A stretch of DNA of 64,000 bases from HGM04593 sp045661205 (GCA_045661205.1 JAZRFE010000018.1:62001-126000), one strand, 5' to 3'; positions 32,297 to 40,533 are shown, counted from the first letter of the stretch. The notes: a model not told the origin generated them from the sequence alone. A program made the numbers and translations.

Positions 32297-33100
32297 ATGA
32301 AAAAGTGCGCATATATTCTTATTTTAATCATTGCAACAGCATTAGCATCGTGCAATGGAACTATAAATACTTCGTCAGGGAACAATGTCGGCAACGACGA
32401 GTTTTTTACAAAGAATTGGCATATAGTAAGCCTCCTCGATTCCACCGACTCGGTCTCACCCAAATATGAAATTGATGTTTCAATTAATTTTTTAGAGTCA
32501 GCAAACAAAGAGCGTGAGAAGAAAATCAACAACCTCATTCTCTACTCTGCATTCAGTTATGAAAACCTTACGCCCGAGGTAGCAATCGACTCGTTCGTAT
32601 CCGAGGCCTTGACTGAATATGCCGACTTGCGTCACGACTATGTGAACGAAAAACAGATAAACAGTAATCCTGAGTGGTTTAATATCAAACATCACAAAAA
32701 AACGTATGTAGAGTGTGGTCACAAAGATTTCATAAATTACATTATCCACGATATGTTTTACAATGGTGCCTCTCAACCCACTGACAGATACCTCATTCTT
32801 ACCCTCAACCCCGAAACAGGCGAGGAGTTAAATTTACAGGATATCTTCAAGGAAAATTCCGAGGAGTATCTTTATAGCCGATTGCTTGACGCTCTTGCCG
32901 AGAAGATAGGCGCAAACAGCCGTCAGGAGATTGAGGAGAAAGGTTTCCTCCGGTTCAACGACATATACCCTACTGAAAACTTCATAATGAAAGAGGATAG
33001 CATCCTTTTCTATTATAACGTGTATGAACTTGCACCCCGTGAAGTGGGCACAATCATTTTAGGATTTAAATACGAAGATTTAGCAATAATTTTGAAATAA
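32297..33100 (+). CDS. DUF3298/RsiV-like lipoprotein
   Basis: 267 residues. Lipoprotein signal MKKCAYILILIIATALASC, lipidated at C19. The mature part has a DUF4163-like first domain and a DUF3298 second domain, recognisable in YLILTLNPETGEELNLQDIF and the closing strand pair DSILFYYNVYELAPREVGT. The same pair of domains is found in the anti-sigma factor RsiV, where it binds lysozyme. There is no membrane-spanning helix or sigma factor gene here, so an anti-sigma role is not implied. First gene of a three-gene run, 4 bp before rsmG. Confidence 0.75.
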   Translation: MKKCAYILILIIATALASCNGTINTSSGNNVGNDEFFTKNWHIVSLLDSTDSVSPKYEIDVSINFLESANKEREKKINNLILYSAFSYENLTPEVAIDSFVSEALTEYADLRHDYVNEKQINSNPEWFNIKHHKKTYVECGHKDFINYIIHDMFYNGASQPTDRYLILTLNPETGEELNLQDIFKENSEEYLYSRLLDALAEKIGANSRQEIEEKGFLRFNDIYPTENFIMKEDSILFYYNVYELAPREVGTIILGFKYEDLAIILK

Positions 33101-33104
33101 CACA

Positions 33105-33728
33105 ATGGAACATATACTTAAATATTTCCCCACTCTCAGCGAGAAACAGAAAAAGCAGTTTGCTGCACTCTACGATCTATATTTCGACTGGAACAGCAAG
33201 ATTAATGTCATATCACGCAAGGATATAGAAAATCTCTATCTCCACCACGTGCTTCACTCCTTAGGAATAGCAAAAATGATAAACTTCCGTGCGGGAACAA
33301 CGGTCATGGATTTTGGGTGCGGAGGAGGTTTTCCCGGCGTACCTCTCGCAATACTTTTCCCCGATGTAAAACTTCATCTTGTAGACAGTATTGGTAAGAA
33401 GGTGAGAGTGGCACGTGAAATATCCGAGGCAATTGGCCTCGAAAATATTACCTTTGCCCATAGTCGTGGCGAAGATGTGAAAGAGAAATTCAACTTTGTC
33501 GTCAGTCGCGCAGTGATGCCTCTTGCCGACCTCATAAAAATATGTCGTAAGAATGTAAACAAAGAGCAGCACAATGCCCTTCCTAACGGCATTATATGTC
33601 TCAAAGGAGGTGACCTTAATGCAGAGGTGCAGCCGTTCAAAAAATGCGTTGACATGATTGACCTCTACGACAATTTCAAAGAGGAGTTTTTCAAAGGCAA
33701 GAAGGTTGTCTACGTACCTATAAACTGA
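33105..33728 (+). CDS. rsmG: 16S rRNA (guanine-527-N7)-methyltransferase RsmG
   Basis: 207 residues. SAM-dependent methylation of G527 in the 530 loop of 16S rRNA. The Rossmann core shows VMDFGCGGGFPGVPLAILFP (motif I), HLVDSIGKKVRVARE (motif II) and FAHSRGEDV, with FVVSRAVMPL. The N-terminal helix pair (QKKQFAALYDLYFDWNSKIN) is standard. Loss of RsmG gives low-level streptomycin resistance in other bacteria; here the gene is complete. Lies between the DUF3298 gene and an MBL-fold gene. Confidence 0.95.
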   Translation: MEHILKYFPTLSEKQKKQFAALYDLYFDWNSKINVISRKDIENLYLHHVLHSLGIAKMINFRAGTTVMDFGCGGGFPGVPLAILFPDVKLHLVDSIGKKVRVAREISEAIGLENITFAHSRGEDVKEKFNFVVSRAVMPLADLIKICRKNVNKEQHNALPNGIICLKGGDLNAEVQPFKKCVDMIDLYDNFKEEFFKGKKVVYVPIN

Positions 33729-33738
33729 TACTCGCAAC

Positions 33739-34377
33739 ATGGAACTCAAAAGAATGGTATTTAACCCCGTAGATGTAAACTGTTACATCTTGTGGGACGA
33801 GAGCAAGGAGGCTGTCATCATAGATGCAGCAGTACTTTTTGACGAAGAGAAAGATGAGTTGAAGAATTTTATACGCAGCAATGGGCTCACAGTAAAACAT
33901 CACTTGAACACACATCTGCATTTCGACCATATCTTCGGCAACCCCTTCATTGAGCAAGAGTTTGGAATAAAATCAGAATCACACGACAAGGACTGGCCCT
34001 GGGCTGAAACAATTGCCGAACGAGTTGCGCGCTTCGGATTAAGATACACCGAGAAAATACCGGCTATTGGCAAGGTGTTGCACGATGGCGATACAATAAC
34101 ATTTGGAAATTCCACCCTGCATGCCATTCATATACCCGGGCACTCACCCGGTAGCCTTGCCTATTATTGCGCTGAGAGCAATATTCTATTCTCGGGCGAT
34201 GCTCTTTTCCAGGGTAGCATAGGACGAACCGATTTTGCCGATTCCGATTACAATACATTAATCAACAGCATAAAAGAGAAATTATTCTCACTGCCCGATG
34301 AAACCCGAGTCTATCCGGGACATGGTGACAGCACCACCATTGCATTTGAAAAACAGTACAACAGATTTCTTTTATAA
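33739..34377 (+). CDS. Metallo-beta-lactamase-fold hydrolase, glyoxalase II-like
   Basis: 212 residues. Zinc-binding HxHxDH is in NTHLHFDHIFG (about residue 56), with the later His in HIPGHSPGSLAYY, Asp in FSGDALFQGSIGRTDF and the final His in VYPGHGDSTTI. This set is typical of YcbL/GloB-like MBL hydrolases acting on thioesters. The glutathione-binding C-terminal domain of true GloB is missing. Last gene of its operon, 10 bp after rsmG. Confidence 0.88.
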   Translation: MELKRMVFNPVDVNCYILWDESKEAVIIDAAVLFDEEKDELKNFIRSNGLTVKHHLNTHLHFDHIFGNPFIEQEFGIKSESHDKDWPWAETIAERVARFGLRYTEKIPAIGKVLHDGDTITFGNSTLHAIHIPGHSPGSLAYYCAESNILFSGDALFQGSIGRTDFADSDYNTLINSIKEKLFSLPDETRVYPGHGDSTTIAFEKQYNRFLL

Positions 34378-34417
34378 AAAATATTAGGACAGAAATTAAC
34401 TCTGCCCTAATATTTTT
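34377..34417. terminator. Bidirectional terminator between converging genes
   Basis: Long stem AAAATATTAGGACAGA / TCTGCCCTAATATTTT (one mismatch), 7-nt loop, A-run and T-run on the two sides. Serves the MBL gene (plus) and the TlpA-like gene (minus). Confidence 0.85.
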
Positions 34418-34439
34418 TATTCGCAATAACAAATTGTTA

Positions 34440-35534
34440 CTATTTAATATATTCTTCAAGAACTGAATAAAGCGCCTCGGTATTTACACCCTTTCGTAAA
34501 ATAGTTCCTTCGCGGTCAAAAATTATATTATAAGGCGAACTGTTTATACCGTATGAGAATACAGCCTTGCTACCCCACCCCTGTACGTCTGATATATGAT
34601 TCCACCACAGACCATTCTTATTGATAGCATCATTCCAGACTGCAACATCTTTCTCAATGGCAAAGCTCACAAAATCGACACTCTCTTTGTATGTGTCAGC
34701 CAAAGCCTTGAAGTCATTGACATGTTTCTGCACTTGACGACCCGTTGGGCACCATATATGTAATACAGTAATTTTTCCTTTACCCACAAAATCAGATAAT
34801 TTTACAGGTTTGCCGGCATTGGTATAAGCGGAAAAGTCAAGAAACCTTTTACCTTCGGCTGTCAGGATTTTATTTGTAAAAGTATTCTCTATGTGCCTGA
34901 TGGTTGTGTCTCTCTTGTTCTCAAGAGGCATTGCTGATATCAGCTCAAGACCTTTTTCGGGAGCAATGATATCATAATTCTTTGTTAGAATATATGATGC
35001 CATAGGGTTGTCAATGTTGTTCTCAATATTGCGTGCCACATATTCACTACGCACAATGCTTATAACCTTCATGCCCTTATCAGCCTCTTCAGCACCCTTT
35101 TCCGACAATGTTTCCACTTTGCTTTTTTGGTAGAATTTCATAAACATGATATTCAGGATATCTATTGAGTCGTTATACTCTTGCAGACGCGTATTTAGGA
35201 AGGTACCCGAGTAAGTCGAGCGTTTGGCACCGATGTTTACATTAACTTCACCGGGCTCGACAAAAAACTCGGCATTGGAACGCACCTTACCATTCACCAC
35301 TGAAACAAGGTAACAAAGCATAGGCTCACATCTCTCACCTTCAAATGAGAAGTGACCATCTTTGACGCTCGACCAACCGATAGTGCGCACATTGCCTTTG
35401 TCGATATATTGCAGGCAGACACTGTCGCCAATATTAACTCCCTGCTCCACTGTACCGTTTACGGTAAATTTGCATTTGTTTCCGCATGCCATAAGACATG
35501 CACAAAATAAAAGTAAGAAAAAGAATTTATTCAT
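34440..35534 (-). CDS. DUF4369/TlpA-like lipoprotein with a single active-site cysteine
   Basis: 364 residues from MNKFFFLLLF; an in-frame ATG 21 nt upstream would overlap the regulator gene. Lipobox LMAC with C17 lipidated. The N-terminal DUF4369 beta domain (FTVNGTVEQGVNIGDSVCL) is followed by a helical linker and a C-terminal AhpC/TSA-type thioredoxin fold. The active site reads HIWCPTGRQV, so C262 is alone where WCxxC is expected. It may therefore be a peroxidase-like or binding form rather than a disulfide reductase. It sits 18 bp downstream of the S24 regulator on the same strand. Confidence 0.8.
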   Translation of the reverse strand: MNKFFFLLLFCACLMACGNKCKFTVNGTVEQGVNIGDSVCLQYIDKGNVRTIGWSSVKDGHFSFEGERCEPMLCYLVSVVNGKVRSNAEFFVEPGEVNVNIGAKRSTYSGTFLNTRLQEYNDSIDILNIMFMKFYQKSKVETLSEKGAEEADKGMKVISIVRSEYVARNIENNIDNPMASYILTKNYDIIAPEKGLELISAMPLENKRDTTIRHIENTFTNKILTAEGKRFLDFSAYTNAGKPVKLSDFVGKGKITVLHIWCPTGRQVQKHVNDFKALADTYKESVDFVSFAIEKDVAVWNDAINKNGLWWNHISDVQGWGSKAVFSYGINSSPYNIIFDREGTILRKGVNTEALYSVLEEYIK

Positions 35535-35551
35535 TTCTATATAGTAATAAA

Positions 35552-36184
35552 TCAAAGATTAGATATTTTTACAACAACATCATACATGGCGAGAATCTCA
35601 TCCTTTCTCACTGTAAACGCCGGATAGTTGGGCGAAGTGCACACAAGTACATCTTTGTCGTCGGTCGATGTGGAACAGTGTTTAATAAAACGCGAGTCAT
35701 GTGTAACAATCATATACACCCTATCTACGTTCACCGTTGCGAACGGGTCCATCTTATTAACTCCAATAATGTCCCCGGGATTTATTTCGGGTTGCATGGA
35801 TGTTCCCACCACCGGAAAAAAGAAATCGGCTTTCATTCCCGGAATGCTTACAAATGTATCGGGCGTTTCGCATTCATCATTCATCGCATCACGCATACCG
35901 GCACTGACAGTGATTGAATTATAGTATGGAGAAACATTCTGAAGATATTCTGACGGAGAATCATCTTCTTTGTACATATTGCCATTGCCATTTAAAATCC
36001 ACTCGATTGACACCTCGGGGAAACATTTGTTAATGGCACGTATCAGTTCCATTGACACACTTCCCGCCTCATTTAGTTGCCTGTTTAGAGTGCGCTGAGG
36101 AATCTCAAGCACGACACTTGCTCTGCTCACGTTAAGATTGTTATCAGCCAATAGAATCAATATACGTTTTTTTATATTCTCCAT
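35552..36184 (-). CDS. LexA/CI-like (S24 peptidase) transcriptional regulator of the phage modules
   Basis: 210 residues. The N-terminal helix-turn-helix (NVSRASVVLEIPQRTLNRQL, about 18-37) is joined to a C-terminal S24 self-cleavage domain. The Ser/Lys pair is S129 (VVGTSMQPE) and K168 (SRFIKHC), 39 residues apart, as in LexA/CI relatives. An Ala-Gly bond at 95-96 (TVSAGMRDA) is placed like the cleavage site of phage repressors. If it is cut under RecA stress, the modules would be SOS-inducible. It is transcribed away from the P2 gene, and a perfect 16-bp palindrome lies between them. The fold is well supported; its targets are inferred from position. Confidence 0.82.
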   Translation of the reverse strand: MENIKKRILILLADNNLNVSRASVVLEIPQRTLNRQLNEAGSVSMELIRAINKCFPEVSIEWILNGNGNMYKEDDSPSEYLQNVSPYYNSITVSAGMRDAMNDECETPDTFVSIPGMKADFFFPVVGTSMQPEINPGDIIGVNKMDPFATVNVDRVYMIVTHDSRFIKHCSTSTDDKDVLVCTSPNYPAFTVRKDEILAMYDVVVKISNL

Positions 36185-36283
36185 TTATATTGCTACACTT
36201 TTTATAAAAAATGTCATTATTGTTTTATAATCAATGCGATAAAATGTAATGAGTGAATATGCCTTATTTAGATTGATTACAAA

Positions 36284-36299
36284 TAGCCAAATTTGGCTA
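36284..36299. promoter_or_regulatory. Perfect 16-bp palindrome, candidate operator
   Basis: TAGCCAAATTTGGCTA, 100 bp upstream of the S24 regulator start and 50 bp before the P2 element. Length and symmetry fit a dimeric HTH protein. No second copy was found by eye in the window, so autoregulation of the S24 gene is the simplest reading. Confidence 0.5.
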
Positions 36300-36348
36300 A
36301 ATATTATATCCATTTTCTTGATTTAGGGATTATATTTGTACACGAAAA

Positions 36349-36393
36349 GTGTTATTTCAACAACCTAAATAGTCGGTTCCGTCTCTACATTTG
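36349..36393 (+). promoter_or_regulatory. Phage-regulon promoter P2 (orphan 125-residue gene)
   Basis: Element GTGTTATTTCAACAACCT at 36349-36366, then a perfect -7 TACATTTG ending at 36393, again 44 nt after the first G. Expected start near 36399, a 50-nt leader. Confidence 0.75.
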
Positions 36394-36448
36394 CACAAAC
36401 ATACGATAAAAATTGATACTGACAAAACAAACATAACTAATAATTGAT

Positions 36449-36826
36449 ATGAGCGAAAAAGAATTATGCAAAAAGGTCTCACAAAGTGAGCGACTAATTG
36501 AAAAATGTCTCGAATGGTATGAATATTTGTATTACAAATTTTTCAGAAGAGAAAAGACGTGGTGCAGCCATCTTGTCGAGTACTACTGTATACACAGGAA
36601 TTTTCATGAACAAAAGTTCGTTCAAGACTTTCTAGAAGAGCGTAAAGGAATTCTTTCCAATAATCGCCATCGCATGGTCGTAAATGTCATCCCCGATATT
36701 CCGGACACATGCGAAGTGGGCAAAGTGATGCTTTACAGCAAAGGCAAATATATTCACGAAGCAACATTAAAAATAAGAAAACCTTTAACAGAAAACAATA
36801 TCGTTTTCTGGTCGTTCGATAAATGA
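36449..36826 (+). CDS. Unknown 125-residue protein under the phage-regulon promoter
   Basis: Single-gene unit: it has P2 in front and a strong terminator 21 bp behind. The N-terminal half is helical and rich in Lys, Glu and aromatic residues (CLEWYEYLYYKFFRREKTW). The C-terminal half looks like beta strands (MVVNVIPDIPDTCEVGKVML, then KPLTENNIVFWSFD). No signal peptide or membrane helix, and no known motif. Being the only gene of its unit and beside the S24 regulator, it could be a regulator, an adaptor or a decision factor of the system; none of these can be shown from sequence. Confidence 0.6.
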   Translation: MSEKELCKKVSQSERLIEKCLEWYEYLYYKFFRREKTWCSHLVEYYCIHRNFHEQKFVQDFLEERKGILSNNRHRMVVNVIPDIPDTCEVGKVMLYSKGKYIHEATLKIRKPLTENNIVFWSFDK

Positions 36827-36846
36827 GAAAACAATGCACCACAAAC

Positions 36847-36892
36847 AAAAAATCCCTTCCGTATGCAATACCAAATACAGAAGGGATTTTTT
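36847..36892. terminator. Bidirectional terminator between the orphan gene and the head operon
   Basis: AAAAAATCCCTTC ... GAAGGGATTTTTT, 13-nt arms, 20-nt loop. It ends both the plus-strand orphan gene and the minus-strand head operon. Confidence 0.8.
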
Positions 36893-36907
36893 GTCATAAG
36901 CACCGAA

Positions 36908-37327
36908 CTATTCTCTATCAATCTTTCTTCTTGAGTACAACAGTTCGTTAATTGCCGAAGCTGTGCTGTTGTTCAATGAGCGTAAAAGCATTGCCGAGTC
37001 GGGTTTGACATTGTCAAGCCAACGTGCAGTCAGCGCAGTCTCTACATAGTTACATGCAAGAAGCTGTAAAGAATCGGCCTGAGCATCATCCCAGTTGCTC
37101 GGCAATGCCAACAAAAATTCAACACTATCGTCGGTAGCCGACATACGCGCAAAAGGCAACATTAATTGCAACAACTCATCTATGGCTGCAAGCCACAAAG
37201 GTTCTACCCTCTCATTGTCGTCATCACAATATGCAATCGCCAGATTATTCTCATTTTTCAAAGCAAGGAGAGCCGTCTGACGTTTCATCCCATCGAAAAT
37301 CTTATTTTTATCTATACAAATATTCAT
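36908..37327 (-). CDS. Small phage head-region protein, paralogue of the two pre-terminase proteins
   Basis: 139 residues from MNICIDKNKI. Last gene of the head operon. Its C-terminal half (LACNYVETALTARWLDNVKPD, then a closing helix NSTASAINELLYSRRK) lines up with the ends of the products at 42622 and 43139: a strand, a helix ending in Q/RWL, a Pro, and a basic tail. No enzyme motif. Size, place and repetition suggest a connector or virion-assembly part; unproven. Confidence 0.6.
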   Translation of the reverse strand: MNICIDKNKIFDGMKRQTALLALKNENNLAIAYCDDDNERVEPLWLAAIDELLQLMLPFARMSATDDSVEFLLALPSNWDDAQADSLQLLACNYVETALTARWLDNVKPDSAMLLRSLNNSTASAINELLYSRRKIDRE

Positions 37328-37441
37328 ATAAAGCAAAATTATAAAAAAGAGAAACGAACAATATTACTGAATCTGTACCGCGTATAAAATGTAATTGTCG
37401 ATTCATGAACATGTCGTTTCTCTTTTCCTTATCAACAATAA

Positions 37442-37723
37442 TCAACCTTCGAGTATTTTTACAAGTTGAAACTCACTGCGACAGCACAACTTTATAAAGA
37501 GTCCGCTCAACACGCCGAGTAAAGTAATCTCACACTTCTCTTCGTCGATGCCGAAGTCATCGTGAAACAGATATTCTTCCTCGCCATCGATACTTGCAAA
37601 AACCTCCACAGGATAAGGCCCTGCCTTATGTACTCTCACTCTTATGTCCCCTCCAAGAGATTTTATAGGAACCGTTTCCCATACATCGCCATTCTTGGCA
37701 AATGAAATATTCACAACAGCCAT
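37442..37723 (-). CDS. Small phage head-region protein (93 residues)
   Basis: Predicted all-beta: MAVVNISFAKNGDVWETVPI, then RVRVHKAGPYPVEVFASID and a hydrophobic end (ITLLGVLSGLFIKLCCRS). It starts 4 bp after the stop of the connector-like gene. It could be a minor capsid or decoration protein. Not assigned to a family. Confidence 0.6.
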   Translation of the reverse strand: MAVVNISFAKNGDVWETVPIKSLGGDIRVRVHKAGPYPVEVFASIDGEEEYLFHDDFGIDEEKCEITLLGVLSGLFIKLCCRSEFQLVKILEG

Positions 37724-37727
37724 ATAA

Positions 37728-38360
37728 CTACTTGTTATTGTTACACAAAGCGGCAGCCAGACTCATGAAGGCATTCGCCGCATCATATTTCTCAAACACA
37801 TTACACACAAGTCCTGCACACTGATAGGCAACAGCTTGCAATAGAGAATCGTTATTCGATGCAAGCCCCTTGCTGCTATTATAGGTACCCTCGTAGAGTA
37901 AATACTCCACAGTGGGTATCGAATCCTCTTCAACAGGATAAACATAAAGCAGTATCCCCTGGGCGGACGGCACCTCTATACAAACAGGAGATGATTTTCC
38001 CGCGCGTGTGTATTTGTTTGCTTGCGCAGCGTCTGCCACTGAGCCCGGAGAGGAAACATTGTAACATGGGTGTAGCCAATTATCCAACTTAAACGAAACG
38101 AGTCTGACATAATCCTCAGGTAATATAATCACACCATATTCACCATTCCAAAGAGAGAGATTGCAGTTTGCCATACTCTTCCCATTCAACATGCCACTCT
38201 TTTTATTCATCTGAACAAAAAGCACAGCCTCGGGAAGCAGCTCCGAAATATATTTATCAAGCAACAATGTGTCGTCGGTAATAAGCGAAATGCTATTCTC
38301 GCTCTGCGCTTCGTTGAGCAGTGTGCGCACCTTCTCTTTAAGTACACTATCGGCCATCAT
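37728..38360 (-). CDS. Putative head-tail connector-like protein
   Basis: 210 residues. The ATG at 38360 overlaps the upstream stop as ATGA. The stretch GEYGVIILPEDYVRLVSFKL followed by DNWLHPCYNV is the style of connector or head-completion proteins next to capsid genes in Bacteroidales phages. The C-terminal part is helical (DSLLQAVAYQCAGLVCNVFE). It lies two genes downstream of the capsid gene, where connectors usually are. Assignment rests on place and general look. Confidence 0.5.
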   Translation of the reverse strand: MMADSVLKEKVRTLLNEAQSENSISLITDDTLLLDKYISELLPEAVLFVQMNKKSGMLNGKSMANCNLSLWNGEYGVIILPEDYVRLVSFKLDNWLHPCYNVSSPGSVADAAQANKYTRAGKSSPVCIEVPSAQGILLYVYPVEEDSIPTVEYLLYEGTYNSSKGLASNNDSLLQAVAYQCAGLVCNVFEKYDAANAFMSLAAALCNNNK

Positions 38361-38785
38361 AACCAATTAGGGAACGAAATGCGCAATTCATCTGCTTTGG
38401 CACGAACAGCCCCTTTATTCTGAAGTTCCGAAAGAGAAACCTTATAAGGCTCACCCATCAGCACACTACGCGCCTGCTGTACGTTGGTCACATTTACAAA
38501 GACCTCCTGTTTGCAATTCTCATCGACAGGAGCGGCCTCGGCAACCGACTCTTTTTCTTCAATTTTTTCAGTGGAACCTATCACTATCTCACCGTTGCGA
38601 AACTGCTCACTCTCCTCTATGGCCTTCTGGTAAAGAGGGTTGTCGGTGACATAATTTGCAGGAGTCATTCCCGCCGAATTGATTGAACCACCTGTAAAGT
38701 CCACACGCAACAGAGCCTTTCCCACTCTGAAATAGCAACTGCGCTCTATCTGCCCTCTAATCTCGTAAGTAACTTTTCTTTTCAT
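38357..38785 (-). CDS. Phage head-region protein downstream of the capsid gene
   Basis: 142 residues from MKRKVTYEIR; a longer upstream reading would run into the stem-loop after the capsid gene. The N-terminal beta part (CYFRVGKALLRVDFTGGS) is followed by TPANYVTDNPLYQKAIEESE, a Glu-rich linker and a C-terminal helix ending ADELRISFPNWL. The last motif looks like a peptide that docks on a partner. Unknown function in head assembly. Confidence 0.6.
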   Translation of the reverse strand: MKRKVTYEIRGQIERSCYFRVGKALLRVDFTGGSINSAGMTPANYVTDNPLYQKAIEESEQFRNGEIVIGSTEKIEEKESVAEAAPVDENCKQEVFVNVTNVQQARSVLMGEPYKVSLSELQNKGAVRAKADELRISFPNWL

Positions 38786-38811
38786 AAACCAAATAACTTT
38801 TCTTAAAATGC

Positions 38812-38861
38812 GTCGCAGTCTGTAAGTTGCATATTTGTGTGCATTCCCCACAAACTGCGAC
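38812..38861 (-). promoter_or_regulatory. Stem-loop between the capsid gene and downstream head genes
   Basis: Minus strand: outer stem GTCGCAGT / ACTGCGAC with an inner stem TTTGTG / CACAAA and a 9-nt loop. There is no T-run, so partial attenuation or mRNA protection, allowing more capsid than downstream product, is more likely than full termination. Confidence 0.45.
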
Positions 38862-38883
38862 ACGATTATATAAATTTATACTA

Positions 38884-40503
38884 CTAAGCAGCCATGATTT
38901 CGCCGGTGAACTCAATCCAGCTGCTACCGGTGAAGGTTACCACTGTTCCCGCTGCGAATTTCACCGTAGTACCGTCTTCCTTGAAGACATCGGCTGTAAG
39001 AATTACAACATCGTTCACAGCAGGCGACTGAGGCAGAGAATCTGCGCTTATCACACGCGAAGCACCGGGAATGCTTCTTGCTGCTGCGTTAGCACCATTT
39101 ACCCAAATGTGCGAGTAACCCTTCAAACAGAGACAGTCGATAGTCATCACCACCTCTCGTTTAGCCTCCTCACCCTCTACATTCTCGCTCTTGCAATCCT
39201 CGTTTTTCATCCAATAACGCACAAGACCATTCTCGTCGATAAGACCGCCGCAATGCGAGTAACCGAGGGCGTCGAGTGTGGGGTCGTGAACAAGGTCTAT
39301 ATCACCGAATACTGTGTGAATCTTTGTACACTCAAGGTCGAATACCTTGCTGCCTGTCACAGTGATATTCTTGTGAAGAGTTAAGTCGATTTTCTGAATA
39401 TCGTTCAGCAACTGCTTACCCAACAACCAGATAGCCTTCTTCGAGCAATTATAGCCGGTGAATTTCACCATTGAAAGGTTGATTAAGTCAGCAAAAGTGA
39501 TGGTTGCCGAGAGGTCGTACTGACGTTTGAACTGCCAGCGCAAGCCCTTAGAGAAGTAATCCCATTGATAACCCATGGCTGCATCCATAGCCTGCACCTT
39601 AAACTTACCGGGCTGACCTACCCACGCTGTGCGACAGCTCTCCAGACGGAACTGACGAAGAACAGCCTCGGCAATCTGCGACTGACTAAAAGGCAAGCGT
39701 TTTTTCTGCGCCTTGAAGTAATCACTCACAATGCTGTTACACAACTGTTTCTGCAAATACATGCGTTCGGGAACGGGAACAATGGTGCTGGGAGCAATAA
39801 ACTTCTGAGTCTCATATGCAGCCGAAGACAGAAGTATAATCTCAGTGCCGGCAGGGATTGTGGGCACTACGCAATAGTCATCGGTAGCATTCACTTTAGG
39901 GCCATTGACAGCCATGGCGATGGGAGCCTCTGTGGTGCTGTTCTTACCCACGAAGAAAAGCATCAGATCCACACCGGGAAGCTCTGTCTGACCAGACGAG
40001 TCGTAACCGTTTACACCTTTACAGATAGCCGTGTAGTACTCCTGAAAGATTTTGCGGTCGGCAGTTGTGGCAAAGGGAATCTCGGCACGTGTGGCATTGA
40101 TGCCTTCATACTCGGCACTTGTAGTAGCTTTAGAGCGTTTCTCGTCTATGAGATAGTGGTCTACCTCGAACGAAGTTACAGGCACCTGACGAGTAATTCT
40201 GCGTTTGATGGTGTCAATAATACTCTCGTCGCTTGCAATCATTGTGATTTTCGAGTCAATCTCGGGCTGGATAAACTCGCCACCGAGTTCCGAAGCATTA
40301 GAAACGGTAGTAGCCTCACCGCTACCATGTGTCGCATAACCCGCAATACCCTTTGAAGCTGTGGGTGAACCGGGCGCAACCACCGTTGCCATAGCCATTA
40401 ACACACCTCCCGTGCTCTCCTCGAAGAGATACAAGGCAATGCTCACCAATGAAAGAAGAACAAACAAAGGATTCTTCTTAACAAATAAAAAAAGTTTTTT
40501 CAT
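38884..40503 (-). CDS. Phage-like major capsid protein with an N-terminal membrane segment
   Basis: 539 residues. The body from about residue 75 (GGEFIQPEIDSKITMIASDE, DTIKRRITRQVPVTSFEVDH) has the look of major capsid proteins in Bacteroidales phages, and it lies directly downstream of a scaffold-like gene in a head operon. A C-terminal domain (about 465-539) may be a surface domain. The first 35 residues, MKKLFLFVKKNPLFVLLSLV and on, are a clear hydrophobic segment, unusual for a capsid. An internal ATG at 40398 (M36) with GGAGG 8 nt before it would remove this segment; the A/T-rich leader favours the first ATG. An alternative is a prohead delta domain removed on maturation. Confidence 0.6.
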   Translation of the reverse strand: MKKLFLFVKKNPLFVLLSLVSIALYLFEESTGGVLMAMATVVAPGSPTASKGIAGYATHGSGEATTVSNASELGGEFIQPEIDSKITMIASDESIIDTIKRRITRQVPVTSFEVDHYLIDEKRSKATTSAEYEGINATRAEIPFATTADRKIFQEYYTAICKGVNGYDSSGQTELPGVDLMLFFVGKNSTTEAPIAMAVNGPKVNATDDYCVVPTIPAGTEIILLSSAAYETQKFIAPSTIVPVPERMYLQKQLCNSIVSDYFKAQKKRLPFSQSQIAEAVLRQFRLESCRTAWVGQPGKFKVQAMDAAMGYQWDYFSKGLRWQFKRQYDLSATITFADLINLSMVKFTGYNCSKKAIWLLGKQLLNDIQKIDLTLHKNITVTGSKVFDLECTKIHTVFGDIDLVHDPTLDALGYSHCGGLIDENGLVRYWMKNEDCKSENVEGEEAKREVVMTIDCLCLKGYSHIWVNGANAAARSIPGASRVISADSLPQSPAVNDVVILTADVFKEDGTTVKFAAGTVVTFTGSSWIEFTGEIMAA

Positions 40504-40533
40504 AAAGTAAATATTTAAATAGTTAATAAAAAA

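Noticed and set aside
33086..33095. A minus-strand copy of GTGTTATTTC upstream of rsmG
   Set aside because: It lies at the end of the DUF3298 gene, lacks the CAACCT half, has no TTTG-type -7 box at the right distance and points away from any gene start. Chance match.
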